Source: Triatoma infestans
Taxonomy: Eukaryota; Arthropoda; Insecta; Hemiptera; Reduviidae
DNA length: 64,000 nt
NCBI GenBank assembly: GCA_011037195.1
Contig: JAAEAF010001538.1
Coordinates: 124,001-188,000 of the forward strand
Reading direction: 5' to 3'
The position numbers were made by a program, and so were the translations under genes. This document shows positions 46,684-57,499 of the stretch, piece by piece. The notes beneath the pieces were generated by a model. That model ran no database searches and was not told the DNA's origin. It saw only the letters and a program-made list of their open reading frames with translations. The first letter of the stretch is position 1, and every line of letters starts with the position of its first letter.

Positions 46684-47479
46684 AAGAACGATGGGACGAC
46701 TGTATAAATGTTGCCAAAGTTTTGCATTGGTTCAATAAATCGTTTTTGAGCTACAGCGATTTGTCTCGCTACTTATTGAATGACCCTCGAATAATAAGAT
46801 TAATTTGAATTGGTAACAATAAATTAAACTGTTAACAATAGTTAAATAATATATTCATTAGAAGATGAATACGTTTAAAGAGTTAATGAATAATGGCAAG
46901 TTCATTAATATTCATTATGTGATATATAAATTAATTAGCTTTTTATAATTTCCCTAGAGAAATATTTGCTTCTAATTTCCCAAGGAGGAGCAATGCGGGC
47001 AAACACTTTTAAACTCACATGAAAATTTTAGATATAATTCATTTTGAAGAAATTATTCATCAAAAAATACTTTAAAAAAAAGTTTCGCGTGATGTTGAGT
47101 TTTAAATTAAACATTATTTTGAAACGTTGTCCTGAATATCAAATGTTATACTGAAATTGCAGTAGAGAGGTGACGTCATAACTCCCCCTTGGCCGCCTCA
47201 ATTTTAATTTTCATTGAAAAATATTTGAATTAAAAGTTTCACAAATTTATATTTATATTGTTATGGTGGAATACCAAATTTAAATGAAATTGATAGATCC
47301 ATTTTCAAGAAAATTGGAAACACAAATATCCAAACACTAAAATGGAATTACTGATCGATCATTATCCGTAAAACTTGGGATTTTGACATTACATTTAATA
47401 TATTGGAGTGTAACAAAAGACTGCGTTTTTGGCTGTTTTTACTTTAATAAGCAATACAAAATATGACTTACTATTTTAT

Positions 47480-47745
47480 TCTTTATGCTATAAACCATTG
47501 TTAATTAATCCAATCATCCTATTTTGGTGCCAGTAATTCAATTCCTCTTTGTTACCACGAAGGTCTTTGAAGGCAAAGAATTCAATACAAGCTGCTTTCA
47601 TCCCCTCTTCCTTAGTAAAATTTTTTACCCCAAAAAATGAGCCATGGATCGGAATAAGTGGTAGGCCGAAGGAGCAAGGTCTGGGCTATAAAGCAAGGTG
47701 AGGGAGAAGTTCAAACTCCTGCTCATTAATTTTCTGCTTAGATAC
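47480..47745 (-). pseudogene. Second mariner transposase relic (C-terminal)
   Basis: Minus strand: LLYSPDLAPSAYHLFRSMAH, then after a stop or frame change GVKNFTKEEGMKAACIEFFA and ELNYWHQ. This is the end of a mariner transposase. The Asp normally after APS is Ala, so the third catalytic residue is lost. No inverted repeats were found around it, and it is unrelated in position to the full-length copy. Confidence 0.8.
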
Positions 47746-47879
47746 ATTTTATTGACACAAGGAAGTAAACAGATGTACATAAAAGATACGGGAAACCCAA
47801 AAAAGTAAAAGAAAAACTTAGTAGGCCAAGCTACGAAAGAGGAAAATCTTTGAGCCTCCAAGAAGCACATTTTCCTGCA

Positions 47880-48690
47880 CGCTCACTTATGTGCTCTGCT
47901 CACACATCGATTACAATAATTAAACGATATAAAAATATTATTATTTATTTTTGCTTCTGGGATACAATCCATAGCAAGGAGTGAGGCATGCAATTAAATA
48001 TAAACTTACAAAAATAAAAAATAAAGATAAAAAATGGAAATAGTACAAAATAGAAACTAACAGAAAATACATCTTTTGCATTATATACGTATACATCTAT
48101 ATTACGAATATAAAAATAATTAAAAGCTCAGTTCTTTAAAAGGATGCACTTTTATGATTAATATTATAAAAAAATACAATTTAAAAAAACCTTGAGCATA
48201 AACTGAGTATATCAAAGAGGTATACAATCGATTCTCTGGAATTATAGATACTAAATTATAACCTAGACTGATTCAAACCTGGTAGAATTATTATTTCATA
48301 AGTGCATTGCCAGCCTCCAATACCAATTCCCCAATAAACCTTCAGACAATAAATTATTTTAGGTTAGTTAGTGTTTTACTGGGTTAATGCAACTCTAATG
48401 TAAAACATGGTGGTAACTTTTGTTCATTAAAGAAGAGATAAAGTTTGAGAGATAAGTTAATGATTTGTCAGAATTGACTATTAATGTAGGAGGGGATTAA
48501 AATATTTTAGAGGTTGGTAATTTGATGGTGAACAGTTAACTTATTGTGATCATATCGACGTGCCAGTAAATTTGCTTGGCCATTGTGAATAACAAAAGTG
48601 TAGTGTAGTGTGAAACAGGTGGCACATGATTTTGACTTACTGCGATTATTATCATTCTAATTGACACAATTCAAAGCAACTACTTCAAGG
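47880..48690. other. Non-coding stretch
   Basis: AT-rich, no gene recognised. Confidence 0.35.
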
Positions 48691-48900
48691 GATGCATTAA
48701 GACCTCCGAACTTTCGTGTCGGATGCGATGATGTTACCTAAACAAAATATCAGGTTTGAGCTTCCCTATTTTTCAATTCACAGGCAGAGTATTCCCTAAA
48801 TAGTTTCGGTCTTTAGAAGACTTTAGGATTTGCATTTCCGGTGAAAACTCAAATTAGAAAATTTGTCACGATCCAATTAATTCCTTTTAAAGCAATATGA
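48690..48900 (-). repeat. Dispersed non-coding repeat, copy 10 (5' part)
   Basis: Plus-strand reading shows inverted blocks: actttcgtgtcggatgcgat near 48711, atcaggtttgagcttccc near 48750, and the final atttccggtgaaaactcaaa near 48834 with tgtcacgatcc. Confidence 0.6.
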
Positions 48901-49242
48901 GAAAATTAGAAAAAAAAAATTAATTAATTTGTCCCACTTAATTTCAGGACTTAATAATGTAATTATTATAATTTTCATAATTACCTTGTGATACAGTATT
49001 GGGATGATATTTATTATAAGAAACGGTTACTGTACAACATGGAATGAACTTGCTCGCTGTAGTAATATAACAGGTTGAGAACAGACATCAAGGTTATAGT
49101 GTTTGCATGGGTGACTATATTAACTAATAGTGGGAAATAATGTGTGTTTTCAAGTATAATTATTTTCAATAATATTTTCAATCCATGCTCATAACCCTTC
49201 CCTAAATAATTGAATATATTTTTCAATTAAATAATATTATTA

Positions 49243-50878
49243 TCTATATATATAAAAATTCAGCATCCGTAAGTTTGTGGCCGCAAAACTCGAAAGTAAT
49301 CGAAGGATTGACTTGAAATTTTTATACAACGTTGTATTTCTATATAAGAGTGTTTGTATATACTATTCACTCCGAAGTTCTCACGGAAACGGGAAATTCC
49401 GAGCGTTTCGCGAGGTTGGCAGAAATAGACAGACTCAGACGCGTTGCGATGGTGGCGCGCTGTCTGAACCTCTTTCTCAACTACTTATAAGTACCCCTAT
49501 TCTGAAGTTCCCACGGAAACGGGAATTCCGAGCTAAAATCCATTCAAACGGCCATATTGTGTTAGCACGTGCTTCTTCAGGTATTGCTGCTACGTTGAAC
49601 AGCGCCTTCAGCTCCTAAACTTTCACTAAACATACATTTCACAGAAAACCCAACATGTAATGGGAAAGGTTCTTTGGGCGTACAAAATCATTGTATGGAT
49701 GAGTGTACAATGGCTCACAAGAAGTCATTGGAAGCATTAGACCATACATTGAAAGACTGCGAAATAATCAAGTTCCATTTGGTGGAGCATTGGTGTTACT
49801 ATACGGTGACTTCAGGCAACCGCTTCCAGTGATACCTCGCTCAACACCAGCTGATGAATTGCATACCAGCTTGAAATATTCAACTCTTTGAAGTACAGTA
49901 CAAAAAATTCATTTAACAATGAATATGAAGGTTCAACTTCAAAACGATCCAACAGTTGCCATATTTTCAAGACAATTACTCGAACTCGAAAATCACTTTC
50001 CCATCTAATTCCTGCAACACTGTACATTCAAAAGAAGAATTAGTAGACAAGGTATTCCAAGGTATCGAAACAAATTATCAAAATCACGCATGGTTAAGCG
50101 GAAGAGCCATTCTAACGGCTAAAAATGTCGACGTACTCGATATGATCAACATCATTCTAAATAGAATCGCAGGTGAAACAGTGACATACAAATCCATTGC
50201 CTCCGTGAGGGACCAAAGTGAAGTAGTGAATTTTCCAACAGAATTTCTTAATTCACTCGATGTTCCTGGATTGCCGCATCACATTCCAAATTTGAAAATT
50301 GGAGTGCCAATTATATTACTCCGAAACATCAATCAGCCAAAGTTATGCAATGGTACACGATTAGTAGTTAAAAAATTGATGAATAATCTAATTGAAGCAA
50401 CAATTCTCATTGGACCTCATAAAGGTGAAGACATACTACTTCCACGAATACCACTCATTCCGACAGATATGCCGTTCGAGTTCAAACGACTTCAATTTCC
50501 AATACGCCTTGCGTTCGCTATGACTATCAATAAAGCGCAAGGACAAACTTTGCAAGTGTGCGGTTTGAATTTAGAAAACGAATGCTTCTCTCATGGGCAA
50601 TTATATGTCGCATGCTCCAGAGTCGGTAAACCATCTGATCTTTATGTTTATGCAGAAAACGGACAAACAAAAAATGTAGTCCATTCACTAGCTTTACAAT
50701 AAAAAAAGACTTTCAGTTAAAAACATTTTTTCTTTTTCCTTTCAGTGCACAGCAACGCAAAGTAGGGTATTAAACTGAATGATGTGTTTTCTTGCTGAAT
50801 CTATGTTAACTATAATACTTCTATTTACTTTCCTAAAAATCAGACTGAGCCACAGCGAAGCGTGGCCGGGTTAGCTAG
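49243..50878 (+). mobile_element. Helitron with both termini
   Basis: Begins TC (49243, tctatatatataaaaattca) after A, and ends with the hairpin ccacagcgaagcgtggc (about 50850-50866) followed by gggttagCTAG (50875-50878) before T. TC at the start, a short hairpin and CTRR at the end, and insertion between A and T are the Helitron hallmarks. The 1.6-kb copy keeps only the helicase end of the usual 5-6 kb coding region; the Rep (HUH) domain is missing, so it was internally deleted. A block gttctcacggaaacgggaaa recurs at 49378 and, with small changes, at 49504. Confidence 0.9.
49540..50702 (+). pseudogene. Helitron Pif1-type helicase remnant
   Basis: Pieces in order: HIVLARASSGIAATL (49553-49600; helicase motif Ia region), MDECTMAHKKSLE near 49696 (Walker B, DECTMA), GALVLLYGDFRQPLPVIP near 49786 (motif III, GDFRQ), then the 248-residue frame from 49956. 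That frame has the SH3-like insertion region (VPIILLRNINQPKLCNGTRL), then AMTINKAQGQTLQVCGLNL and FSHGQLYVACSRV (motifs V-VI). The Walker A segment is absent. Short deletions and stops separate the pieces, so no helicase can be made. Confidence 0.9.
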
Positions 50879-50925
50879 TATAATAATATTATTTATTAAA
50901 CCAGCTGATTGTTACAACTTTCCCT

Positions 50926-51243
50926 TACTCCTAGCAGGAGGAAGTATGGAGATCGTGCCAGATTTTCGAAATTGTGATTTCACCAAAAATACATGATTTG
51001 GGATCAAAATGTTTTTAGCAAATGGTCTGCGTGTGTTTTGACAGAATATCTCAAAAACGAGAAGTCGCGGGAAACTTGGTGTTCTTACCACCGCATCAGA
51101 AACGAAGATTTCGGGCAAAATCCATCAACAGAAAGTCCGACTTTACTGTTTTTTTTTTTCAGTTTTTCGTGATTTTTCCCGAAAACGGCTCAAACGATTT
51201 TCTTTAAAATTCGTACACTATCTGTGCACATAAGTACATATCC
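50926..51243 (+). repeat. Dispersed repeat copy 11, left part (split by LTR element)
   Basis: Shows gatcgtgccagattttcg near 50950, ttgtgatttcaccaaaaata near 50973, catcagaaacgaagatttcg near 51093 and gaaaacggctcaaacga near 51180. It breaks at 51247 at the gypsy element and resumes at 54414. Confidence 0.75.
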
Positions 51244-51247
51244 TTAT

Positions 51248-51523
51248 TGTAATAGGATCCATAGGAGAGAAAGATAGACAAAAATGACAGGACCACTCTC
51301 TCGGATTAGAGTGGGAAAAACTGCATAAATACAGCGACGGAAGATAGATACAACAGAGTTCACTCGCCAGTCACAACGTGTCATTTACCTCTCCCTTTAC
51401 CATTCTCTCATACTCCACCATTTTAGTGTTAAGTCCAGGCAGTCAGTGTCACTTCTTATATTATACAATGTTCAGCCATATCTAGTTGTTCATTCAAACC
51501 ATTTCTCTCCTTCATCATACCCA
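51248..51523 (+). repeat. Left LTR
   Basis: Begins TGTAATAGGATCC and ends ACCCA. Contains a TATA-like cataaata near 51325. Differs from the right LTR by scattered substitutions and short indels, so the insertion is not recent. Confidence 0.85.
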
Positions 51524-51594
51524 TTATCGTTCAGCATACCCATATCCCGCGTTTCGTTCAGCTTCAGCATTTTCGAAGAAGAAAGGTAAGTCTT

Positions 51595-51690
51595 TATTTT
51601 TTTTGCAATTTCATATATTTATTTTCATTTTTTTCAATTTCATATATTTATTTTCATTTTTTTCAATTTCATATATATATATATTAATTT
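51595..51690 (+). repeat. Tandem repeat in element leader
   Basis: About three units of a 30-base T-rich sequence (caatttcatatatttatttt as core). Confidence 0.8.
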
Positions 51691-51892
51691 TTTCTTGGCT
51701 ACCTTTATATTTTTTCAAATTTATCGACTTTTTTTATGAAAAGAGCCGATATAACCAAAATCTTAACACAACACAATCTCCCAATAGGCGATAATTTGAT
51801 AGTACTACAAGAACGCTTAGCGAAAATAGAAAATTGACTACAAATCAATTGACGGTCAGCAAAAATCCGCCAATGAGGCAATCGCTTATCTT

Positions 51893-52960
51893 TTGAATAA
51901 ATGCAAAATGCCAAATCCCGTTAACATAAGAAATCTTCAAATGATCAATAACTTACCGGTATTTGATGGATCACACAATAATGAAGTTACGAGCTTTATT
52001 GACCAATTCAATAATTACAGTGTCCTTTCGGGATGGTCTGACGCGGACAAATTCGAAATTTTAATACTAAACTTGACTGGTCCCTCTAAAATTTATTTTG
52101 ATACATTCAAAAATCAATGCGCGAACAATAATGTACTTTTAACTTAGACAGCAATAGAAAATCTGATAAACAGATTCAAAAAAGAAAAAAACACCTGTAA
52201 TTCTTTTACAGCAGATAACCAGCCTACATCAAAATCAAATGAAACTCTCGAGGCTTTTTCTGTGCCATTAACCACATTTCTACTTCGTTGGTTTCAAAGC
52301 GCAAGAGAATCCACTGCTAACTTCGCAAATTTGGTAGATAAATTAACAACTGACGCCTTTATCAAATCTTTACCAAATTCAATAAAGGCGCAAGTTCAAA
52401 TTAAAACCCTTGATGAGGCGTAGGCCTATGCTACAGCCCCTACGGATATAAGAATTCAGAACCGCAAGGTTCAATATTTGCGATAAAAAAGGCAGATACG
52501 CCTGTTAGAATCCATAGAAAAACCGCCATCGCCTTGCAAACATTGCGCTGGTATGCACTGGCACAATGAATGCAAGTAGAAATTCCAAGTAGTAACATCT
52601 CGACGAAACATAGTTTTGTAATCACCGTCGCCGTGCAAATTCTGTGAGGGTGACCATTGCAATCGCGACTGCTGTAATAAAAAACAAAATGAAATGCGCA
52701 CTAATTTTGGCAAAAAGCCCTAACATCAGCCAAACTATCGTTCGTTCAGGCAAAGTAGGCCTTATATGAAAAAACAAGGTTATAATAAAAATAATAATAA
52801 TAACAATAATAATACTAAAATTAATAGTAGTATCAATAATAAAATTATCACTATTAATAGCAACATTTCAAACCGCTGGTTTGCCCCAACTTGCCAGATA
52901 TGCGAAAAGCGTGGGCATACAGCAAAGGCATATTGGTTTAATTCAAAAAACGACTAGGCG
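51893..52960 (+). pseudogene. Gypsy gag-like region with zinc knuckles
   Basis: The first frame (84 residues) reads LPVFDGSHNNEVTSFIDQF and SGWSDADKFEILILNLTG, a capsid-like motif of gypsy gag (F-x-G...F-x-x-x-F). It stops at 52147 and continues in the same frame as IENLINRFKKE and FIKSLPNSIKAQVQ. Then come knuckles CKHCAGMHWHNEC and CKFCEGDHCNRDC (CX2CX3HX4C) near 52537 and 52637, and CQICEKRGHTAKAY near 52897, where the last Cys of CX2CX4HX4C has become Tyr. An Asn run from an AAT repeat lies at 52777-52860. At least five stops interrupt the region. Confidence 0.75.
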
Positions 52961-53019
52961 CTCAAGCGGCTAATACTGTATTCAGCCTGGCATTCCACGA
53001 CACAAATAATTTATTAATT

Positions 53020-53517
53020 ATGGTTAAAATAAATAACATAAAAGTAAAAGCCTTAATCGACACAGGCGCTTCGCATTCACTCATAGATGCCACTCATGTC
53101 AAATCGAGGCCCGAAAAATCTAACATCATTCTAAAAACAATTACAAACCAGATTATCTCCAACTATGGTCTGTCAAACGTTCATTTCCCGATAGATGAAA
53201 ACACGGAAATTAAGGGTAAATTTATAGTTTACGAATTGAAAAATGAATTTGAAGTAATCATTGGGAGAGACCTACTTACTAAATATCAAGCAATCATCAC
53301 TTTTAAAAATCAGAACATTATCATCCATAAAACAGTAATTCCATTCTTAACAGTCACCACATCATCACTGATCTATACCATTCAAAACATAACACTACCC
53401 GAAACGTTGTCAACACTTCATAAAATCATAATTCCGGCACGCACACACATAGTCAACATATACACTCTTCAAACAAAAATTCCATGGAGACGGCTCCATA
53501 ATGTTAACACAACATGA
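53020..53517 (+). pseudogene. Gypsy aspartic protease
   Basis: 165 residues. ALIDTGASHSLID (residues about 10-22) is the catalytic D-T-G of a retropepsin that cleaves the element's polyprotein, and EVIIGRDLL is the conserved (I/L)-(L/I)-G-x-D-x-L near the C-terminus. After about residue 110 no RT motif follows, whereas in an intact element the polymerase would begin here. The open frame itself is uninterrupted, unlike gag. Confidence 0.85.
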
Positions 53518-53804
53518 CAGTCTTCCCACAGGACTTTACTTGCCACACACACTGGCAAACGTACATAATAATGCTTGTGCAATTACACTAATAACTATGA
53601 AACTAATTACACCATGAAATCTCCATCACCAAACATTGTCCAATCGCCCACATTCATACAACCCGGAGATAAACAATTCATCTCACAAACACACCATTCA
53701 ACAACTTTCGCACAAAGAAAAAACAATTACACGCCTTGCAACAACAGTTACGCCAGAAACTTACTCATCTCTCTCCTTCGTTCTTTATAATGACACAAGA
53801 AGGC

Positions 53805-54065
53805 ATCGCTATCGCTAGCTTTCAACATCACTAACTAGCTAGCTTAGCAACATCACCATCGCTAGCTTCACCATCCTTAGCTAGCTCTCAACAAGGCCAT
53901 CACTAGCTGCTACACATAAGCTAGTTTTCATCATCCATTGCTAGCTTTCAACATCACTGGCTAGCTCGCAACAGCATCATCACTAGCTTTCTGCATCAAA
54001 AGCTAGTCTTTATCAACTTAGCTACTTTCAACAAACCCGGGCTAGCTACAGCAAACTCGTAGCAA
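53805..54065 (+). repeat. GCTAGC-rich degenerate minisatellite
   Basis: The words gctagctttcaacatcac, gctagcttcaccatc, ctagctctcaacaaggccat and variants recur about every 20-40 bases. It occupies the place where the polymerase region should lie, inside the LTR element. Confidence 0.7.
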
Positions 54066-54147
54066 AACCAGAGGTGCTACAAACATACACTTACCAACGG
54101 GCTTAAATTTTTTCACTTATGAAAAATTTCTTCAGGAGAGGGGATGA

Positions 54148-54409
54148 TGTAATAGGATCCAAAGAGAGGATCCATAGCAGAGAAAGAGAGACAAAAATGA
54201 CAGGACCACTCTCTCGGACTAGAATGGGAGAAAATGCATAAATACAGCGACGGGAGATATACAACAGAGTTCACTCACCAGTCACAGCGTGTGATTTACC
54301 TCACCCTTTACCACTGACTAGGCAGTCAGTGTCACTTCTGATATTATAGTGTTCAGCCATATCTAGTTGTTCATTCAAACCCAACCATTTCACCCCTTCA
54401 TCACACCCA
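54148..54409 (+). repeat. Right LTR
   Basis: Matches the left LTR from TGTAATAGGATCC to CACCCA, with a small duplication of aggatcc near its start and a deletion in its middle relative to the left copy. Confidence 0.85.
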
Positions 54410-54413
54410 TTAT

Positions 54414-54810
54414 ATTGGTATATATGAAATATTTTCTCGGGAAATTGATTTGTTAGTGGTTGTGAGAGAACAGCTCCTCTCAATTACTACTTCAGTATAA
54501 CATATGGTTTTACCAGTTACATAATATTAATATATATTAGAAGATTGATACAATTCTAAATTTGAAGAAAATCGGTTAACCGGTAATGTGATGTTACACA
54601 ATAAGTTTTTGACATTTTGGGACCCATATAATATCAATTTTTTTAGAAAAATGTTTCAAATAAAAGTGATAGTTTATTGCTTGCAGCAAGCATTCCCAAG
54701 TTTAAAGATAATCGTTTGGGCCCCTTTAAAAAAAAAAAGAAAAAAAAAGAATATTGTTGTAGCTGTTTTCGCAAAAATTCCAAAAGCTCAAAAACCTATT
54801 CTGTAAAATC
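54414..54810 (+). repeat. Dispersed repeat copy 11, right part
   Basis: Continues the copy interrupted at 51247: attttctcgggaaattgatt, gtgagagaacagctcctctc, tggttttaccagttacataa, then aaatcggttaaccggtaatg. Confidence 0.7.
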
Positions 54811-55029
54811 CGATTAACCGATTTAATTAAGTGCTTTAACTTCCGGTTAACCTTAAATCTGGAATTCGATCAATTCTTCTAATGTGTATTAATATTATGT
54901 AAGTGGCAAAACCATTTTTTATAAAAGTATTACCTTGGAGGGAAGCATGACTAGTTGGAGGGGAACCTGAGTTCCCCTAGAATCTTCCAAAAACACAATA
55001 TTCCCGGAAAAATATATCAAATAAAAGTG

Positions 55030-55700
55030 CTAGGTATTAGTGTGTGCAGTTAGTGTACCAAGTTTCAAGAAATGGTCTGCATCTGTTTTAACAGAATATC
55101 TTAACAACGAAAAGTCGCGGGAAACTTGGTATTCCGTTTAGGTACCACCACCATATAGGCTCGAACATTTCGGGCAAAATCCATCAACCGAAAGTCCGAC
55201 TTCAATGGTTTTTTCATCAAGATTTTGCCCGAATTCTTCGTTTCTGATGGGATTGGTAGTACTAAGAATACTATGTTTCCCACGACTTTTCGTTTTGGAG
55301 ATATTCTGTTAAAACACATGCAGACCATTTCTTTAAACTTGGTATACTATCTACACACACTAATACCTAGCACTTTTGTGAGATAGTATACCAAGTTTAA
55401 AGAAAATCGTTGGAGCCATTTTCGAGAAAATCGCGATAACTATAAAAAAAAAAAAATCAGTGAAGTCGCATTCTGGTTGTTGGGCTTTGCCCGAAATGTT
55501 CGTGCCTGTTACGGTGGTTGTACTTAAACGGAATACAGAGTTATTGAGATTTTTTGTTGGCACACATTCAGAGCGTTCGTCAAAAACATTTTTTTCATAT
55601 TTAGGGCAACCTCAAAACATGCATTTCTGGTGAGAATTCAATTTCCAAAATCCCGCACGATCGCAGTGCTCCCTCTTACTGGCAGTAAGAAACAGTAAAT
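55030..55700. repeat. Nested palindromes of the dispersed repeat
   Basis: 55072-55212 (aaatggtctgcatctgtttt onward) is followed by its inverted counterpart at 55222-55330, ending aaaacacatgcagaccattt. Right after it, ctttaaacttggtatactat (55332) is inverted at 55380-55400 (atagtataccaagtttaaag). A final minus copy runs to about 55690 (gcatttctggtgagaattca, then ccgcacgatcgcagtgctcc). Confidence 0.75.
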
Positions 55701-56011
55701 AATATTCAGATATGTTAAAGGTGTTGTTAGTATTCCAAGTTATCAAGTAAATCGGTTAACCGGAAATACGAATTTACACTGTAAGTTTTCTGAATTTTTG
55801 GAATTTTCTTGAAAAGTTTAGTTTCTGTACCATTATTTCCGGTAAAATTAATTTTAGTGTCATCTGTGGAATCTGTGACGTTAGAATCTTTCAGGGCTGC
55901 AACCACCGTCACTGCTATATTTCTCTTAGGATAACTAAACTTTGTGTAAACATACCAAGTTTGAAGAAAATTAGTTTTCTCTGTTTTACTACAGTAATAT
56001 TTGTATTTTTA

Positions 56012-56253
56012 GGGAAGGGAATAGCTAAGTGGTTAGCGTACTGGACTCCCACGCAGAGGACCCGGGTTCGAGTCCAGCTATGCTACCCTTAGATTTTTTT
56101 CTTCCTAGGAGCCTCCACAGCTGACTGTCTAGTGATGGACAGTGTTGTCTGTAACGAGAGACCACTGTCCGGAGGCCGGCAGTGCACTGAGAAGGCTCCG
56201 GGCGCCAATGACCTTAGATGATGACGTGCCTTAAATTAAAACAAAACAAAAAA
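56012..56253 (+). repeat. tRNA-derived SINE, best-preserved copy
   Basis: A box tagctaagtggttagcg and B box gggttcgagtcc are intact, spaced as in tRNA genes. The head is followed by the family tail (cctaggagcctccacagctg, gtgatggacagtgttgtctg, gtccggaggccggcagtgca) and an A-rich end. The flanks atatttgtatt and atgtttgtatt are a likely target duplication. The head no longer ends as a tRNA, so it is a SINE and not a functional tRNA gene. Confidence 0.9.
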
Positions 56254-56669
56254 ATGTTTGTATTAACTACTATAAGGGAAGTCAACAGTTTGCACAGGGT
56301 TTCATATAGCGGAAATTATTTATAACCTTCCAATGACAATACTTCCTGTGGCAGCAGTTAGAGAGAGTAAAAATTAACGTAATTGCACATTAATTCTTTT
56401 TTTATTGCATATAAATTTTATAAAATTGCTATCAATAGATATTACTTAATTATTATACAAGTTGAACTAATACACATGGGCAATTATTCTCGCTAGATTT
56501 GTTATCTACCACCACCAGAGGGTGCTCTGTGTTTGCCTAAATAGTAAAATCTAAAATCTCACACTAATCATGGTAATAAAAAGACAATAATAATGTCACC
56601 AGTGAAAGTATTGTTTATAATATTAAATATCACAAAATTAATATCTTCCTCTATTATAAACAAAAAGAA

Positions 56670-56905
56670 AAGAATATATATATATACTAGGGGAGGGCTC
56701 TGCCAAAAAGTAAATATAAGAACAAATAAAACCCACAGACTGATGGCAAAATTAGATCTTTACATCAGTACTGAAGTTACGAGCCGAATAGTCGACAACA
56801 TAGCGTCTATCCACATACAGGTCTGTCAACACGATCAAAACTCTGCCCCTAAGACTTATTAATAGTTATAGCAAATACTAAGACTAAGGGAATTGTTGTC
56901 TGTCT
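56670..56905 (-). pseudogene. Possible Helitron/Pif1 helicase motif fragment
   Basis: On the minus strand FAITINKS, a stop, then GQSFDRVD appears near 56900-56830, matching the Pif1/Helitron motif A-x-T-I-N-K-(S/A)-Q-G-Q-(T/S) with the Gln codon mutated to a stop. Further on, ctccCCTAGt occurs before an AT run, which could be a Helitron CTAG end, but I see no convincing terminal hairpin. Confidence 0.4.
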
Positions 56906-56929
56906 TTATTATACATTTTTTTTTAATTT

Positions 56930-57450
56930 CAGCGCCCTCTCTTCCTTTGAAACAATGGTAGTTGCTCATTCAGATGTTACGGGTTTATTATACACTCTTT
57001 TATCAACCCCTGTAAAATATAACAAATATTCCTCTACATTTTCATGTACTATTTTTCAATGTTTGGTATTTCTCAACGTAAGGATTATAGTTTTCCCTTA
57101 AATTTTCGTTATCGGTGTAAGTTAGTACATGATCCGAAGCAACATGTGGTTCATAAATGTAAATCTGACCACAATAACATTTATTGATCGTATCTGAGCC
57201 GTAAGAAGTTGTTGAAGCAATATGGTGTGCTTGCTCCAGTACTCTATATCTGCTAGGAATACGAGTATAGCAAAAGCAAACATCGGGTTAAATATACGGA
57301 TATCATTTCTGAAGACCTTATCACAGAAAATTTTGTTATGATTCTATCCGGGAAATTCTGACAATTTCATTTTATCTTTTATGGCAAGAACGTTTTGTAC
57401 AAAATTCATTTCTCCAAAATGTCGCATCACAATGTTCTCTCTATCAGCGT
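56930..57450 (-). other. Possible decayed coding region
   Basis: On the minus strand parts of two frames stay open (for example SYGSDTINKCYCGQIYIYEP, then DHVLTYTDN and a second stretch FNPMFAFAILVFLADIEYWS). No known domain is recognised. It may be the upstream part of the helicase-bearing element at 56670-56905. Confidence 0.3.
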
Positions 57451-57499
57451 GTCGAAGAATTAGAAGAAAATATGGACAATGGAATATGTTGATTAAAAT

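Larger units (their letters stand above)
45517..46789 (+). mobile_element. Mariner-family DNA transposon, full length, dead
   Basis: 1273 bp, the usual mariner size. The ends cgagggtcattcaataagta (45517) and tacttattgaatgaccctcg (46770-46789) are inverted repeats that extend through tagctcagaaacg/cgtttttgagcta. TA lies at the left boundary; the right flank reads AA, so the TA duplication is damaged or mis-registered by a base. The transposase is broken (see next entries). Confidence 0.92.
51248..54409 (+). mobile_element. Ty3/gypsy-type LTR retrotransposon, internally deleted
   Basis: LTRs at 51248-51523 and 54148-54409, flanked by ttat at 51244-51247 and 54410-54413. Between them are a gag-like region, zinc knuckles and an aspartic protease; RT, RNase H and integrase are missing. 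A purine-rich tract (caggaggagag-like, aggagaggggatga at 54134-54147) directly precedes the right LTR, as expected for plus-strand priming. A 3.2-kb length and many stops show a defective, non-autonomous copy. The exact left LTR end is uncertain because the base run after it also reads ttat. Confidence 0.9.

Noticed and set aside
56012..56085. A functional tRNA gene
   Set aside because: A and B boxes are present but no acceptor-stem pairing closes the head, and the family tail follows; it is a SINE.
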